Assembly (NCBI GenBank): GCA_004557195.1
Contig: SFER01000097.1
Span: forward strand, 1-17,211
From: Bacteroidales bacterium
GTDB taxonomy: Bacteria > Bacteroidota > Bacteroidia > Bacteroidales > Muribaculaceae
Reading direction: 5' to 3'
Length of the DNA stretch: 17,211 bases
The notes under the pieces: model-generated
Told to the model about the DNA's origin: nothing
The model's database searches: none
Seen by the model: the letters and a program-made list of their open reading frames with translations, nothing else
Part shown: positions 8,323 through 15,314 of the stretch, piece after piece
Layout: each line of letters starts with the position of its first letter
Position numbering within the stretch: position 1 is the stretch's first letter
Translations under genes and position numbers: made by a program

Positions 8323-8354
8323 CAACATTATGTCGATATTGTTGTGTAAAAAAG
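8315..8354. repeat. Imperfect AT-rich palindrome in the DUF3667/ligase intergenic gap
   Basis: The left arm CTTTTTAACAACA faces the right arm TGTTGTGTAAAAAAG around an inner TAT/ATA step and a short GTCG loop. Pairing is interrupted by one mismatch and a small bulge. The T-run is on the 5' arm and the A-run on the 3' arm, the reverse of a normal intrinsic terminator, so on neither strand does a U-tract follow the stem. It could be a protein-binding site upstream of the ligase promoter or a transcript-end stem trimmed from longer RNA. Confidence 0.5.
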
Positions 8355-8389
8355 GGGCGTGGAATAGTGGTAAAACGACAAAAAAAGAG

Positions 8390-8397
8390 TAATTTTG
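8390..8397 (+). promoter_or_regulatory. Candidate Bacteroidota promoter core for the Ddl-like ligase gene
   Basis: TAATTTTG fits the TAnnTTTG consensus exactly. The region 19-23 nt upstream (around GTGGTAAAA) has no clear TTTG, so the -33 element is poor. A start near 8404 would give a leader of about 65 nt that carries the hairpin at 8411-8440. Confidence 0.5.
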
Positions 8398-8410
8398 CAA
8401 TTCAAAAAGT

Positions 8411-8440
8411 GTTGTGTCGCGGATAAAACGGCGGTGCAAC
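8411..8440 (+). promoter_or_regulatory. Leader hairpin upstream of the Ddl-like ligase
   Basis: GTTGTGTCGC (8411-8420) can pair over all ten positions with GCGGTGCAAC (8431-8440), enclosing the 10-nt loop GGATAAAACG. Three central pairs are G-U or U-G wobbles, so the fold works only in the plus-strand RNA, the strand that would be transcribed. No U-tract follows, so it is not an intrinsic terminator. It lies between the predicted transcription start and the ATG and ends 29 nt before it. A role in mRNA stability or translation control is inference. Confidence 0.5.
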
Positions 8441-8469
8441 CTTAAATCGTTGAACTTTAATGAATTAAG

Positions 8470-9651
8470 ATGAAGACAAATGTCGGTGTTTTTTTCGGTG
8501 GTCGTTCCACCGAGCACGAAATCTCGGTAATTTCGGCATCTCAAGCGATGAGTGCCATAAACAAGGATAAATATGACGTAACTCCCATATACATTTCCAA
8601 GCAAGGGAAATGGTACACCGGAGAAGCGTTGCTCGATATAGCCAACTACAAAGATATTCCATCGCTTCTCAAGAAGGTTGAGGAGGTGTATATGGCGCCA
8701 CAATATGGCGACTACAACCTTTATCGTGTGAAAAAGCCGATGTTTAGCTCGGCAGTGCTCACCACGCTCGATGTTGTGATTCCCGTGCTCCATGGCACCA
8801 ATTGCGAGGATGGAATCTTCGAGGGGGTGCTTGAGACAATTGGCATCCCTTATGCAGGCTGCAACACATTGTCGAGTGCCAACGGCATGGATAAAATCAC
8901 AATGAAGATGATTCTCCAGGCGTGCGACATCCCGGTGGTTGACTATGTGTGGTTCACCGACAAGCAATGGTTCTCGCAACGCGATGCCTTGATTGAGAAA
9001 ATCGAAAGCAAACTCGGTTATCCCGTTATCGTAAAACCGGCAAACCTCGGTTCGAGTGTGGGAATCGGTCGTGCGGTCAATAGAGAGCAGCTCATCGAGA
9101 AAATCGATGGCGCCGAAATCTATTCGACACGCATAATTGTAGAACACATGGTGGAGGAGTTGCAGGAAATCAACTGCTCGGTGCTCGGCGACTGCGACGA
9201 ATATCGCACCTCGGTGTGCGAGGAGCCGATTAAGAGCGGCGAAATCCTCAGCTACGAGGACAAATATATGGGCGGAAGCAAAGGTGCTAAAGGTATGCAA
9301 GCATCGCAGAAACGCATCCCTGCCGAATTGCCCGACGAAGTAACAAAGCGTATTCAATTCCTCGCAGGCGAGACCTTCAGGGTGCTATCGTGCCATGGCG
9401 TGAGCCGTGTGGATGTGATTATCGACCGTTCCAACGGCAACATCTATGTGAATGAAATCAACACCATCCCGGGGTCGCTCTCGTTCTACCTTTGGGAGGC
9501 TACCGGAATACCATTCGACAAATTGATGGATACCCTCGTGGATTTGGCGTTGAAACGCAAGCGCGAAAGCGGAATGAAGACCGTGAGCTACGACCACAAC
9601 ATTTTCAACCTCGGCGCCGGGGTGAAAGGTGGAAAACTGGGCGTGAAATAG
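8470..9651 (+). CDS. D-alanine--D-alanine ligase family protein (ATP-grasp)
   Basis: A 393-aa ATP-grasp ligase of the Ddl family, which joins two D-alanines for the peptidoglycan stem. VFFGGRSTEHEIS (7-19) is the N-terminal first-substrate loop, with Glu15. HGTNCEDG (108-115) corresponds to the usual HG-x-x-GEDG. VKPANLGSSVGIGR (188-201) holds the ATP lysine, Lys189. Asp315, Glu329 and Asn331 are the likely magnesium ligands. The omega-loop SYEDKY (261-266) keeps the Lys-Tyr pair typical of D-Ala-D-Ala forming enzymes. It is longer than the classical form (about 310-330 aa). The second-substrate motif reads NTIPGSLSFYLWE instead of NT-x-PGMT-x-x-SL-x-P, and a GSKGAKGMQ insertion follows the omega loop. 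It may therefore be a divergent paralogue. It stands alone behind its own candidate promoter. Confidence 0.88.
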   Translation: MKTNVGVFFGGRSTEHEISVISASQAMSAINKDKYDVTPIYISKQGKWYTGEALLDIANYKDIPSLLKKVEEVYMAPQYGDYNLYRVKKPMFSSAVLTTLDVVIPVLHGTNCEDGIFEGVLETIGIPYAGCNTLSSANGMDKITMKMILQACDIPVVDYVWFTDKQWFSQRDALIEKIESKLGYPVIVKPANLGSSVGIGRAVNREQLIEKIDGAEIYSTRIIVEHMVEELQEINCSVLGDCDEYRTSVCEEPIKSGEILSYEDKYMGGSKGAKGMQASQKRIPAELPDEVTKRIQFLAGETFRVLSCHGVSRVDVIIDRSNGNIYVNEINTIPGSLSFYLWEATGIPFDKLMDTLVDLALKRKRESGMKTVSYDHNIFNLGAGVKGGKLGVK

Positions 9652-9656
9652 ATGAT

Positions 9657-9690
9657 TTTGCGCTTAATACCAAAATAATCATTAACTTTG
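9657..9690 (+). promoter_or_regulatory. Promoter for ileS and downstream genes
   Basis: TTTG at 9657-9660 and TAACTTTG at 9683-9690 match the Bacteroidota -33 and -7 elements, with a 22-nt spacer, about one base longer than usual. A start near 9697 leaves a leader of about 30 nt with no T-box or other visible structure. It is the best promoter in the window and probably drives the unit 9728-15314. Confidence 0.65.
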
Positions 9691-9727
9691 CACATAATTT
9701 TAATAATCGCGATTTTACAACATATAT

Positions 9728-12700
9728 ATGAAAAAGAAATTCCCTGAATACAAAAACTTGAACCTCTCTGAAATCAATGAGGAGGTGCTTCAACAATGGG
9801 ATGAAGAGAATGTATTTAATCAAAGTATAAAAGAGCGTGAGGGCTGTCCTTCGTTTGTGTTTTATGAGGGACCGCCGTCGGCAAATGGTATGCCGGGTAT
9901 TCACCACGTGATGGCTCGTACAATCAAAGACATCATATGTCGTTTCAAGACAATGAAGGGCTATCAAGTAATGCGCAAGGCAGGGTGGGACACGCACGGC
10001 CTGCCGGTGGAACTGGGCGTTGAAAAGGCCCACACCAAAGAGTGGGAGGACCTCACTCACCGTGTAGGCTACTGGGTGGATATGACCGACCCATATATCA
10101 CATACGACAACAAGTATATCGAGACCCTGTGGTGGCTTTTGAGCCGCCTTTATGAGAAAGGTCTGCTATATAAAGGCTACACCATCCAGCCGTATTCACC
10201 GGCTGCAGGTACCGGATTGAGTAGCCACGAACTTAACCAGCCCGGTTGCTACCGCGATGTGAAAGACACCACGGTAACCGCGTTGTTCCGTATTCTCGAG
10301 CCCCGCGAAGAGATGACAAAATGGGGCACTCCATATTTTGTGGCATGGACAACCACTCCATGGACACTCCCTTCAAACACTGCGTTGTGCGTAGGTCCGC
10401 AATTCACCTATGCCGCAGTGGAAACCTTCAACCCCTACAATGGCAACCCCATCACCATCGTGATGTGTGAAGATTGTATGAAGTCTTATCTCAAGGCTGA
10501 AGGCGAGAATGGCGATTTCGATGCCTACAAGCCGGGCGATAAAGTTGTTCCCTATCGTGTAGTGGCTCGCTATCGCGGTGCCGACCTTGTGGGAATGCGC
10601 TATGCCCAACTCATGCCATGGGTGAAACCGCTCGAGAAAGTGGATGACAATTCACCGAAATATGTGGCTGATGCAGCCGCTGCCCATCCCGAAAAATGCT
10701 TCGCTGTGGGCAACGACAAGTTTGTGGAACTCGAATCGGAGGCATTCCGTGTAATCCCCGGCGATTATGTAACCACCGAGGATGGTACCGGTATCGTGCA
10801 CATCGCGCCCACATTTGGTGCCGACGACGCCAAGGTGGCTAAAGCAGCCGGCATTCCGTCGCTCTTTATGGTGAACACCAAGGGGGAAACACGCCCGATG
10901 GTTGACCTCACAGGCAAGTATTACCTCCTCGAGGAGTGCGCACCGCAATTTGTCGAGGCATGTGTTAATGTCGAGGCATACAAGCACCACGAAGGGGACT
11001 ATGTGAAGAACGCTTACGACCCCAAATTCAACGAAAACGGAAAATACGACGAGGCTGCCGCATCGAAGAGCGAAGACCTCAATATCGTAATATGCATGGA
11101 GATGAAACAGGAGGGCACTGCATTCAAGATTGAAAAGCATGTGCACAACTATCCACACTGCTGGCGTACCGACAAACCGGTGCTCTACTATCCGCTCGAT
11201 AGCTGGTTTATCCGCTCAACTGCGTGCAAAGACCGCATGGTTGAACTCAATAAGACCATCAAATGGAAACCGGAGTCAACCGGTACAGGTCGTTTCGGCA
11301 AGTGGCTCGAGAATCTCAACGATTGGAACTTGAGTCGTAGCCGCTATTGGGGCACTCCGCTCCCGATTTGGCGCAACGCCGAGACTCGCGAGGAAATCTG
11401 CATAGGAAGTGTAGAACAATTATACAGTGAAATAGAGAAATCGGTGGCTGCCGGTGTGATGGCTTCCAATCCGTTTAAGGAGAAAGGCTTTGTTCCCGGA
11501 GACATGTCGAAGGAGAATTACAATCGCATCGACTTGCACCGCCCATACGTAGATGATATCAAACTCGTGTCGGCAACAGGCAATGTGCTCACTCGCGAGA
11601 CCGACCTCATCGATGTGTGGTTCGATTCCGGTGCTATGCCATACGCCCAAATACACTATCCGTTTGAGAACAAAGAGGCATTTGACAACCGCACTGTTTA
11701 TCCCGCCGACTTCATCGCCGAAGGTGTGGACCAAACTCGCGGATGGTTCTTCACACTCCATGCTATCGGCACTATGATTTTCGACAGCGTGGCTTACAAA
11801 TCGGTTATCTCCAATGGTCTTGTGCTCGACAAGAATGGTAACAAGATGTCGAAACGACTTGGCAACGCCGTTGACCCGTTTGGCGCAATCAAAACATACG
11901 GAACCGACCCGCTTCGCTGGTATATGATTTCCAATTCATCGCCGTGGGATAACCTCAAATTCGATGAGGCAGGAGTTGTTGAGGTGAGAAGCAAATTCTT
12001 CGGCACACTCTACAACACCTATTCATTCTTTGCACTTTATGCCAATGTCGATGGCTTTGACAATAGCGCAGCCCAAGTTCCGGTAGCCGAGCGCCCCGAA
12101 ATCGACCGTTGGGTGTTGTCACTCCTCAACTCTTTGATAAAAGAGGTGGACACTCAAATCTCCGACTACGAGCCTACTCGTGCCGCCCGCGCAATCCAAG
12201 ACTTCGTGAACGACCATCTTTCCAACTGGTATGTGCGCCTCAACCGCAAGCGTTTCTGGGGTGGCGAGATGACAAAAGACAAATTGTCGGCTTATCAAAC
12301 CCTTTACACTTGCCTCAAGACCGTGGCTCTGCTCATCGCTCCGATAGCTCCGTTCTATGCCGACAAACTTTATCGCGACCTCGTGTCGGTTGGCAATGAG
12401 GAGGTGAAATCGGTACACCTCGCATTGTATCCCGAAGTGGATGAGACAATAATCGACAAAGCGCTCGAAGAACGAATGATGTTGGCTCAAGACATCACTT
12501 CTATGGTTCTCTCGCTTCGCCGCAAGGAGAACCTCAAGGTGCGTCAACCGCTTCATCAGATAATGGTGCCTGTTCTCGATGAACATCAGCGAGAAGCCAT
12601 CGAGGCTGTGCGCGACTTGATTACCAACGAAGTGAATGTAAAGGAAATCAAATTTGTAGGCAATGACGAGGGAGTGCTTGTGAAACGCCTCAAACTCGAT

Positions 12701-13198
12701 TTCAAGAAGCTTGGTCCTAAATTCGGCAAGCAGATGAAGCAACTTGCAGCACTTGCATCGCAAATGTCGCAAAAAGATATCATCACACTCGAAAAAGAGG
12801 GCAAATTCACATTCTCAATCGATGGCAACGATGCCGTGCTCGAACTCGCCGATGTAGAGGTGATTTCGGAGGACATCCCGGGTTGGCTCGTGGCAAATCA
12901 AGGCTCGCTCACTGTGGCTCTCGACATCACCGTTACCGATGAACTCCGTCGTGAGGGCATTGCGCGCGAACTTGTAAATCGCATCCAAAATATCCGCAAA
13001 GACAAGAACTTCAACATCACCGATAAAATCACTGTTGTGGTATCGCCAAATGCCGAAACCGATGATGCAGTTAATGAATATGCCGACTACATCGCCAAGC
13101 AAGTGCTTGCGGTGTCTATCACAGTGGCTACGGTTGATGATGTCGATGCCGTTGTGCTCGAAGATATGAATCTTAAAGTATCGGTTAAAAAAGTATAA
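9728..13198 (+). CDS. ileS: Isoleucine--tRNA ligase, type 2 (IleRS2)
   Basis: This class I synthetase charges tRNA-Ile with isoleucine. The 1156-aa length fits the long Bacteroidota form. The catalytic core opens with FYEGPPSANGMPGIHHVMAR (45-64). Here the HIGH signature is replaced by Gly57-Ile58-His59-His60. GWDTHGLPVELGVEK follows. The CP1 editing domain shows the Thr-rich WTTTPWTLPSN (207-217) and HIAPTFGADD (358-367) with the conserved editing aspartate. KMSKR is at 706-710. DVWFDSGAMPYAQ and GVDQTRGWFFTLH lie just before it. The anticodon-binding domain begins near 790. The remaining C-terminal part resembles the domain recorded as DUF5915 in this group. The GxHH motif and overall type point to the bacterial IleRS2 class that tolerates mupirocin. 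It starts a five-gene run, and the next gene is 5 nt downstream. Confidence 0.97.
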   Translation: MKKKFPEYKNLNLSEINEEVLQQWDEENVFNQSIKEREGCPSFVFYEGPPSANGMPGIHHVMARTIKDIICRFKTMKGYQVMRKAGWDTHGLPVELGVEKAHTKEWEDLTHRVGYWVDMTDPYITYDNKYIETLWWLLSRLYEKGLLYKGYTIQPYSPAAGTGLSSHELNQPGCYRDVKDTTVTALFRILEPREEMTKWGTPYFVAWTTTPWTLPSNTALCVGPQFTYAAVETFNPYNGNPITIVMCEDCMKSYLKAEGENGDFDAYKPGDKVVPYRVVARYRGADLVGMRYAQLMPWVKPLEKVDDNSPKYVADAAAAHPEKCFAVGNDKFVELESEAFRVIPGDYVTTEDGTGIVHIAPTFGADDAKVAKAAGIPSLFMVNTKGETRPMVDLTGKYYLLEECAPQFVEACVNVEAYKHHEGDYVKNAYDPKFNENGKYDEAAASKSEDLNIVICMEMKQEGTAFKIEKHVHNYPHCWRTDKPVLYYPLDSWFIRSTACKDRMVELNKTIKWKPESTGTGRFGKWLENLNDWNLSRSRYWGTPLPIWRNAETREEICIGSVEQLYSEIEKSVAAGVMASNPFKEKGFVPGDMSKENYNRIDLHRPYVDDIKLVSATGNVLTRETDLIDVWFDSGAMPYAQIHYPFENKEAFDNRTVYPADFIAEGVDQTRGWFFTLHAIGTMIFDSVAYKSVISNGLVLDKNGNKMSKRLGNAVDPFGAIKTYGTDPLRWYMISNSSPWDNLKFDEAGVVEVRSKFFGTLYNTYSFFALYANVDGFDNSAAQVPVAERPEIDRWVLSLLNSLIKEVDTQISDYEPTRAARAIQDFVNDHLSNWYVRLNRKRFWGGEMTKDKLSAYQTLYTCLKTVALLIAPIAPFYADKLYRDLVSVGNEEVKSVHLALYPEVDETIIDKALEERMMLAQDITSMVLSLRRKENLKVRQPLHQIMVPVLDEHQREAIEAVRDLITNEVNVKEIKFVGNDEGVLVKRLKLDFKKLGPKFGKQMKQLAALASQMSQKDIITLEKEGKFTFSIDGNDAVLELADVEVISEDIPGWLVANQGSLTVALDITVTDELRREGIARELVNRIQNIRKDKNFNITDKITVVVSPNAETDDAVNEYADYIAKQVLAVSITVATVDDVDAVVLEDMNLKVSVKKV

Positions 13199-13203
13199 GT
13201 ATT

Positions 13204-13587
13204 ATGGCTGAGAAAACAAGGTATTCCGATGAGGAATTGCAAGAATTCAAGGAATTGATTCTGCAAAAATTGGAGAAAGCCAACCACGATTACGAATTGC
13301 TCAAGGCAAACCTCCAGGGAAGCGACGGCAATGACACTTCCGATACCTCTCCCACATTCAAAGTGCTGGAAGAGGGGGCGACAACGCTCAACAAGGAGGA
13401 GGCAGGACGCCTCGCACAGCGACAGATGAAGTTTATACAGCATTTGCAGGCTGCGCTCATTCGCATCGAGAACAAAACCTATGGTATCTGCCGCGAAACC
13501 GGCAAACTGATACCGAAGGAGCGCCTTCGCGCTGTTCCCCATGCCACTCTCGGCATCGATGCCAAACTTGAAGAGAAGAAACGCTAA
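13204..13587 (+). CDS. TraR/DksA-family protein with degenerate zinc finger
   Basis: A 127-aa protein of the DksA/TraR family, whose members bind the RNA polymerase secondary channel through a coiled coil and act with ppGpp. Residues 8-37 and about 62-90 are charged and helical, consistent with the two coiled-coil arms. Between them is an acidic, polar turn (DGNDTSDTSP, 41-50) where the catalytic-site-reaching tip would lie. The finger region YGICRETGKLIPKERLRAVPHATL (93-116) keeps the fold residues and one cysteine, Cys96, but Thr99, Gly117 and Ala120 occupy the other three cysteine positions, judged by E. coli DksA spacing. Zinc binding is thus unlikely. It lies 5 nt after ileS and 14 nt before lspA, a neighbourhood common in Bacteroidales. 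Confidence 0.88.
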   Translation: MAEKTRYSDEELQEFKELILQKLEKANHDYELLKANLQGSDGNDTSDTSPTFKVLEEGATTLNKEEAGRLAQRQMKFIQHLQAALIRIENKTYGICRETGKLIPKERLRAVPHATLGIDAKLEEKKR

Positions 13588-13601
13588 ATTGGCTTTTAAC
13601 A

Positions 13602-14225
13602 GTGAAGAATAAGAAAGCTTTAATATCAATCATCATTGTTTTGGCAGTGGTGATAATCGACCAATTGCTCAAAATCTGGGTGAAAACCTCATTCTTTTAC
13701 GGTGAGGAGTATCGCATCACAAATTGGTTTCGCCTGGTGTTTATCGAGAATAACGGCATGGCTTTCGGAATGGAGATTGTCAACAAACTTGTGCTCACTC
13801 TTTTCCGAATCATCGCCGGGATACTCTTTGTGTATTACATCTTGCGCATCACCAAGGTGGATGGGGTGAAGTGGGGCTATTTAGTGTGTGTGGCTCTCAT
13901 CACCGCCGGAACGATTGGCAACGCTATCGACTGCACGTTCTATGGGGTGCTTTTCGACAATCCCCCTTATCCTTTCACTGCTACATTCCTTCCGCCCGAC
14001 GGCGGATATGGCACATTGTTTCACGGCAGGGTAGTGGATATGTTCTACTTCCCGCTGTGCCAATGGACATGGCCTCAATGGTTGCCATGGGTGGGTGGCG
14101 AGCATTTTGTGTTCTTCCAACCGATATTCAATGTGGCTGATGCCGCCCTGAGCGTGGGTGTGATTTTGCTCATATTTTTCTACTCGAAGTACATTTCAAC
14201 ACCATTGCCCCAAAAGGAAAATTAG
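13602..14225 (+). CDS. lspA: Lipoprotein signal peptidase (signal peptidase II)
   Basis: LspA is an inner-membrane aspartyl protease that removes the signal peptide of diacylated prolipoproteins just before the lipobox cysteine. Four hydrophobic segments are visible near residues 6-27, 63-82, 91-110 and 178-193. Conserved blocks are IDQLLKIWV (19-27), FIENNGMAFG (47-56), GNAID (106-110), HGRVVDMFYF (141-150) and FNVAD (176-180). Asp146 and Asp180 should be the catalytic pair. The loops between GNAID and the first aspartate, and between the two aspartates, are about 27 and 16 residues longer than in E. coli. The start is GTG: the first in-frame ATG would delete the first helix and the N-terminal motif. 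A DUF4296 lipoprotein gene, a plausible substrate, begins 9 nt downstream. Confidence 0.94.
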   Translation: MKNKKALISIIIVLAVVIIDQLLKIWVKTSFFYGEEYRITNWFRLVFIENNGMAFGMEIVNKLVLTLFRIIAGILFVYYILRITKVDGVKWGYLVCVALITAGTIGNAIDCTFYGVLFDNPPYPFTATFLPPDGGYGTLFHGRVVDMFYFPLCQWTWPQWLPWVGGEHFVFFQPIFNVADAALSVGVILLIFFYSKYISTPLPQKEN

Positions 14226-14234
14226 TTCCCGGCT

Positions 14235-15017
14235 ATGCGCGTTCTGCTTTACATATTGCCCCTGTTCCTTGTGCTCATCGCTTGCAATTCCACTCCCGGA
14301 TATGTGATAGGAGAGGACGACATGGTGTCGCTGCTTGTAGATGTGCACAAGGGGGAGGCTTATGTGGAGATGAATTCCGGCAGTTTCTATAGCGACTCGC
14401 TAAAGAAGACCTTCCGACAGACGATTTTCATGCGCCACAATGTAACGCAGGAGCAGTTCGACACGTCGCTCATGTGGTACGGGCATCATATCGACCAATA
14501 TAAAAAGGTGTACGACAAGGTGATTGAGCGTCTTGAACAAGAGGAAACGGATATCCGCCTTGCCGCTGCCCGAGAAGGACAAGTTACTCTCGCAGCGGGC
14601 GACAGCGCCAATCTGTGGAACGAAAATCGCATCGCTTCGATTCGCCGTGCCGAAGCTTCCATCATATTTGATGTTACAGCCGATGACGATTTCAAGCGCG
14701 GTGATGTGTATCTGTGGGCATTCCGATACTTCAATGTGCGCGGGCAACTGCGAGTATTCTTCGCCATCGATTACGCCGATGGCACCACTTCATTCCTCAA
14801 TCGTGTTGAGGCATCGGAAGGGTGGGCAAAACTCACTCTCCAGAGCGATTCCACCAAAGATGTGAAGCGCGTGTATGGAATGTTGTCAAAGCCCGACATG
14901 AATCAAGGCGAAGTGGTGCTTCTCGACAGCATTTCGCTGGTGCGTACGCGTCTTGAGAAGAGCAAGTATCACAAATTCTTCTATCAGCGCATCTATAAGC
15001 AGAAGACAAAGGAGTAA
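14235..15017 (+). CDS. DUF4296 domain lipoprotein
   Basis: A 260-aa predicted lipoprotein of unknown function. The signal peptide is MRVLLYILPLFLVLIAC with lipobox Leu14-Ile15-Ala16-Cys17. No negatively charged Bacteroidota surface-export signal follows the cysteine (NSTPGY), so a periplasm-facing location is likely. The N-terminal half (about 22-105) fits DUF4296: GYVIGEDDMVSLLVDVHKGEA, a Y/F-rich helix, and the QEQFDTSLMWYGHHIDQYKKVYDKVIERL segment. The C-terminal half (about 130-250) is predicted mostly beta strands and reads like a carbohydrate-binding or jelly-roll-like extension (IIFDVTADDDFKRGDVYLWAF, then VRGQLRVFFAIDYADG). It follows lspA directly, as in other Bacteroidales. Confidence 0.85.
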   Translation: MRVLLYILPLFLVLIACNSTPGYVIGEDDMVSLLVDVHKGEAYVEMNSGSFYSDSLKKTFRQTIFMRHNVTQEQFDTSLMWYGHHIDQYKKVYDKVIERLEQEETDIRLAAAREGQVTLAAGDSANLWNENRIASIRRAEASIIFDVTADDDFKRGDVYLWAFRYFNVRGQLRVFFAIDYADGTTSFLNRVEASEGWAKLTLQSDSTKDVKRVYGMLSKPDMNQGEVVLLDSISLVRTRLEKSKYHKFFYQRIYKQKTKE

Positions 15018-15032
15018 ACCCCCGGGAGGAAT

Positions 15033-15314
15033 ATGTATCGCTTCTTGTGCCATAGACTATTTTCCGCCAAGGCTTCCGGCGCTATGCTCGTGTGCACAAT
15101 CGATGGAAATGACTACAAGGTGGAGCCCTACACCTGCGAGATTCACAGCACCGAGTTTATCAATGGTATCGTGATAGTGGGTGGGGCGGAGTTGTGCCGC
15201 CATTCCGCGCAATTACAAACAATGCCGGAAGATGAAATTCCGGCATATCTCGAAAAGTATTCCCTACTTGAAATTGCTGATGGCGAAGAGCCTGTGATTT
15301 TGCCGCTCGGCTAA
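15033..15314 (+). CDS. Small hypothetical protein, 93 aa
   Basis: I do not recognise a family with confidence. The 93-aa product is soluble, acidic towards the C-terminus, and has four cysteines (Cys6, Cys21, Cys35, Cys56) in no clear zinc pattern. A GGAGG run lies before the ATG, but only 3 nt away, closer than usual. The segment HSTEFINGIVIVGG faintly recalls the strand before the metal-binding His of amidohydrolase N-terminal domains, which suggests, at low weight, a reduced relative of such a domain. It sits 15 nt after the DUF4296 gene. Its TAA overlaps the TAG of the opposite-strand gene by 3 nt, tail to tail. No terminator lies between the two. Confidence 0.6.
   Translation: MYRFLCHRLFSAKASGAMLVCTIDGNDYKVEPYTCEIHSTEFINGIVIVGGAELCRHSAQLQTMPEDEIPAYLEKYSLLEIADGEEPVILPLG

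Noticed and set aside
8315..8354. Palindrome as an intrinsic terminator for the DUF3667 gene
   Set aside because: No T-tract follows the stem on either strand; the A and T runs are in the wrong order.
8290..9357. Long open frame on the minus strand, 355 codons
   Set aside because: It lies antisense to the Ddl-like gene, whose product has clear ATP-grasp motifs. The minus-strand translation is rich in His, Arg and Phe, without recognisable domains.
14283..14303. Surface-export signal after the DUF4296 lipoprotein cysteine
   Set aside because: Residues after Cys17 (NSTPGY) lack the acidic cluster of known Bacteroidota export signals.
15024..15030. GGGAGGA as a strong Shine-Dalgarno for the 93-aa gene
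   Set aside because: The gap to the ATG is only about 3 nt and Bacteroidota seldom rely on such sites, so it is not given as a separate feature.
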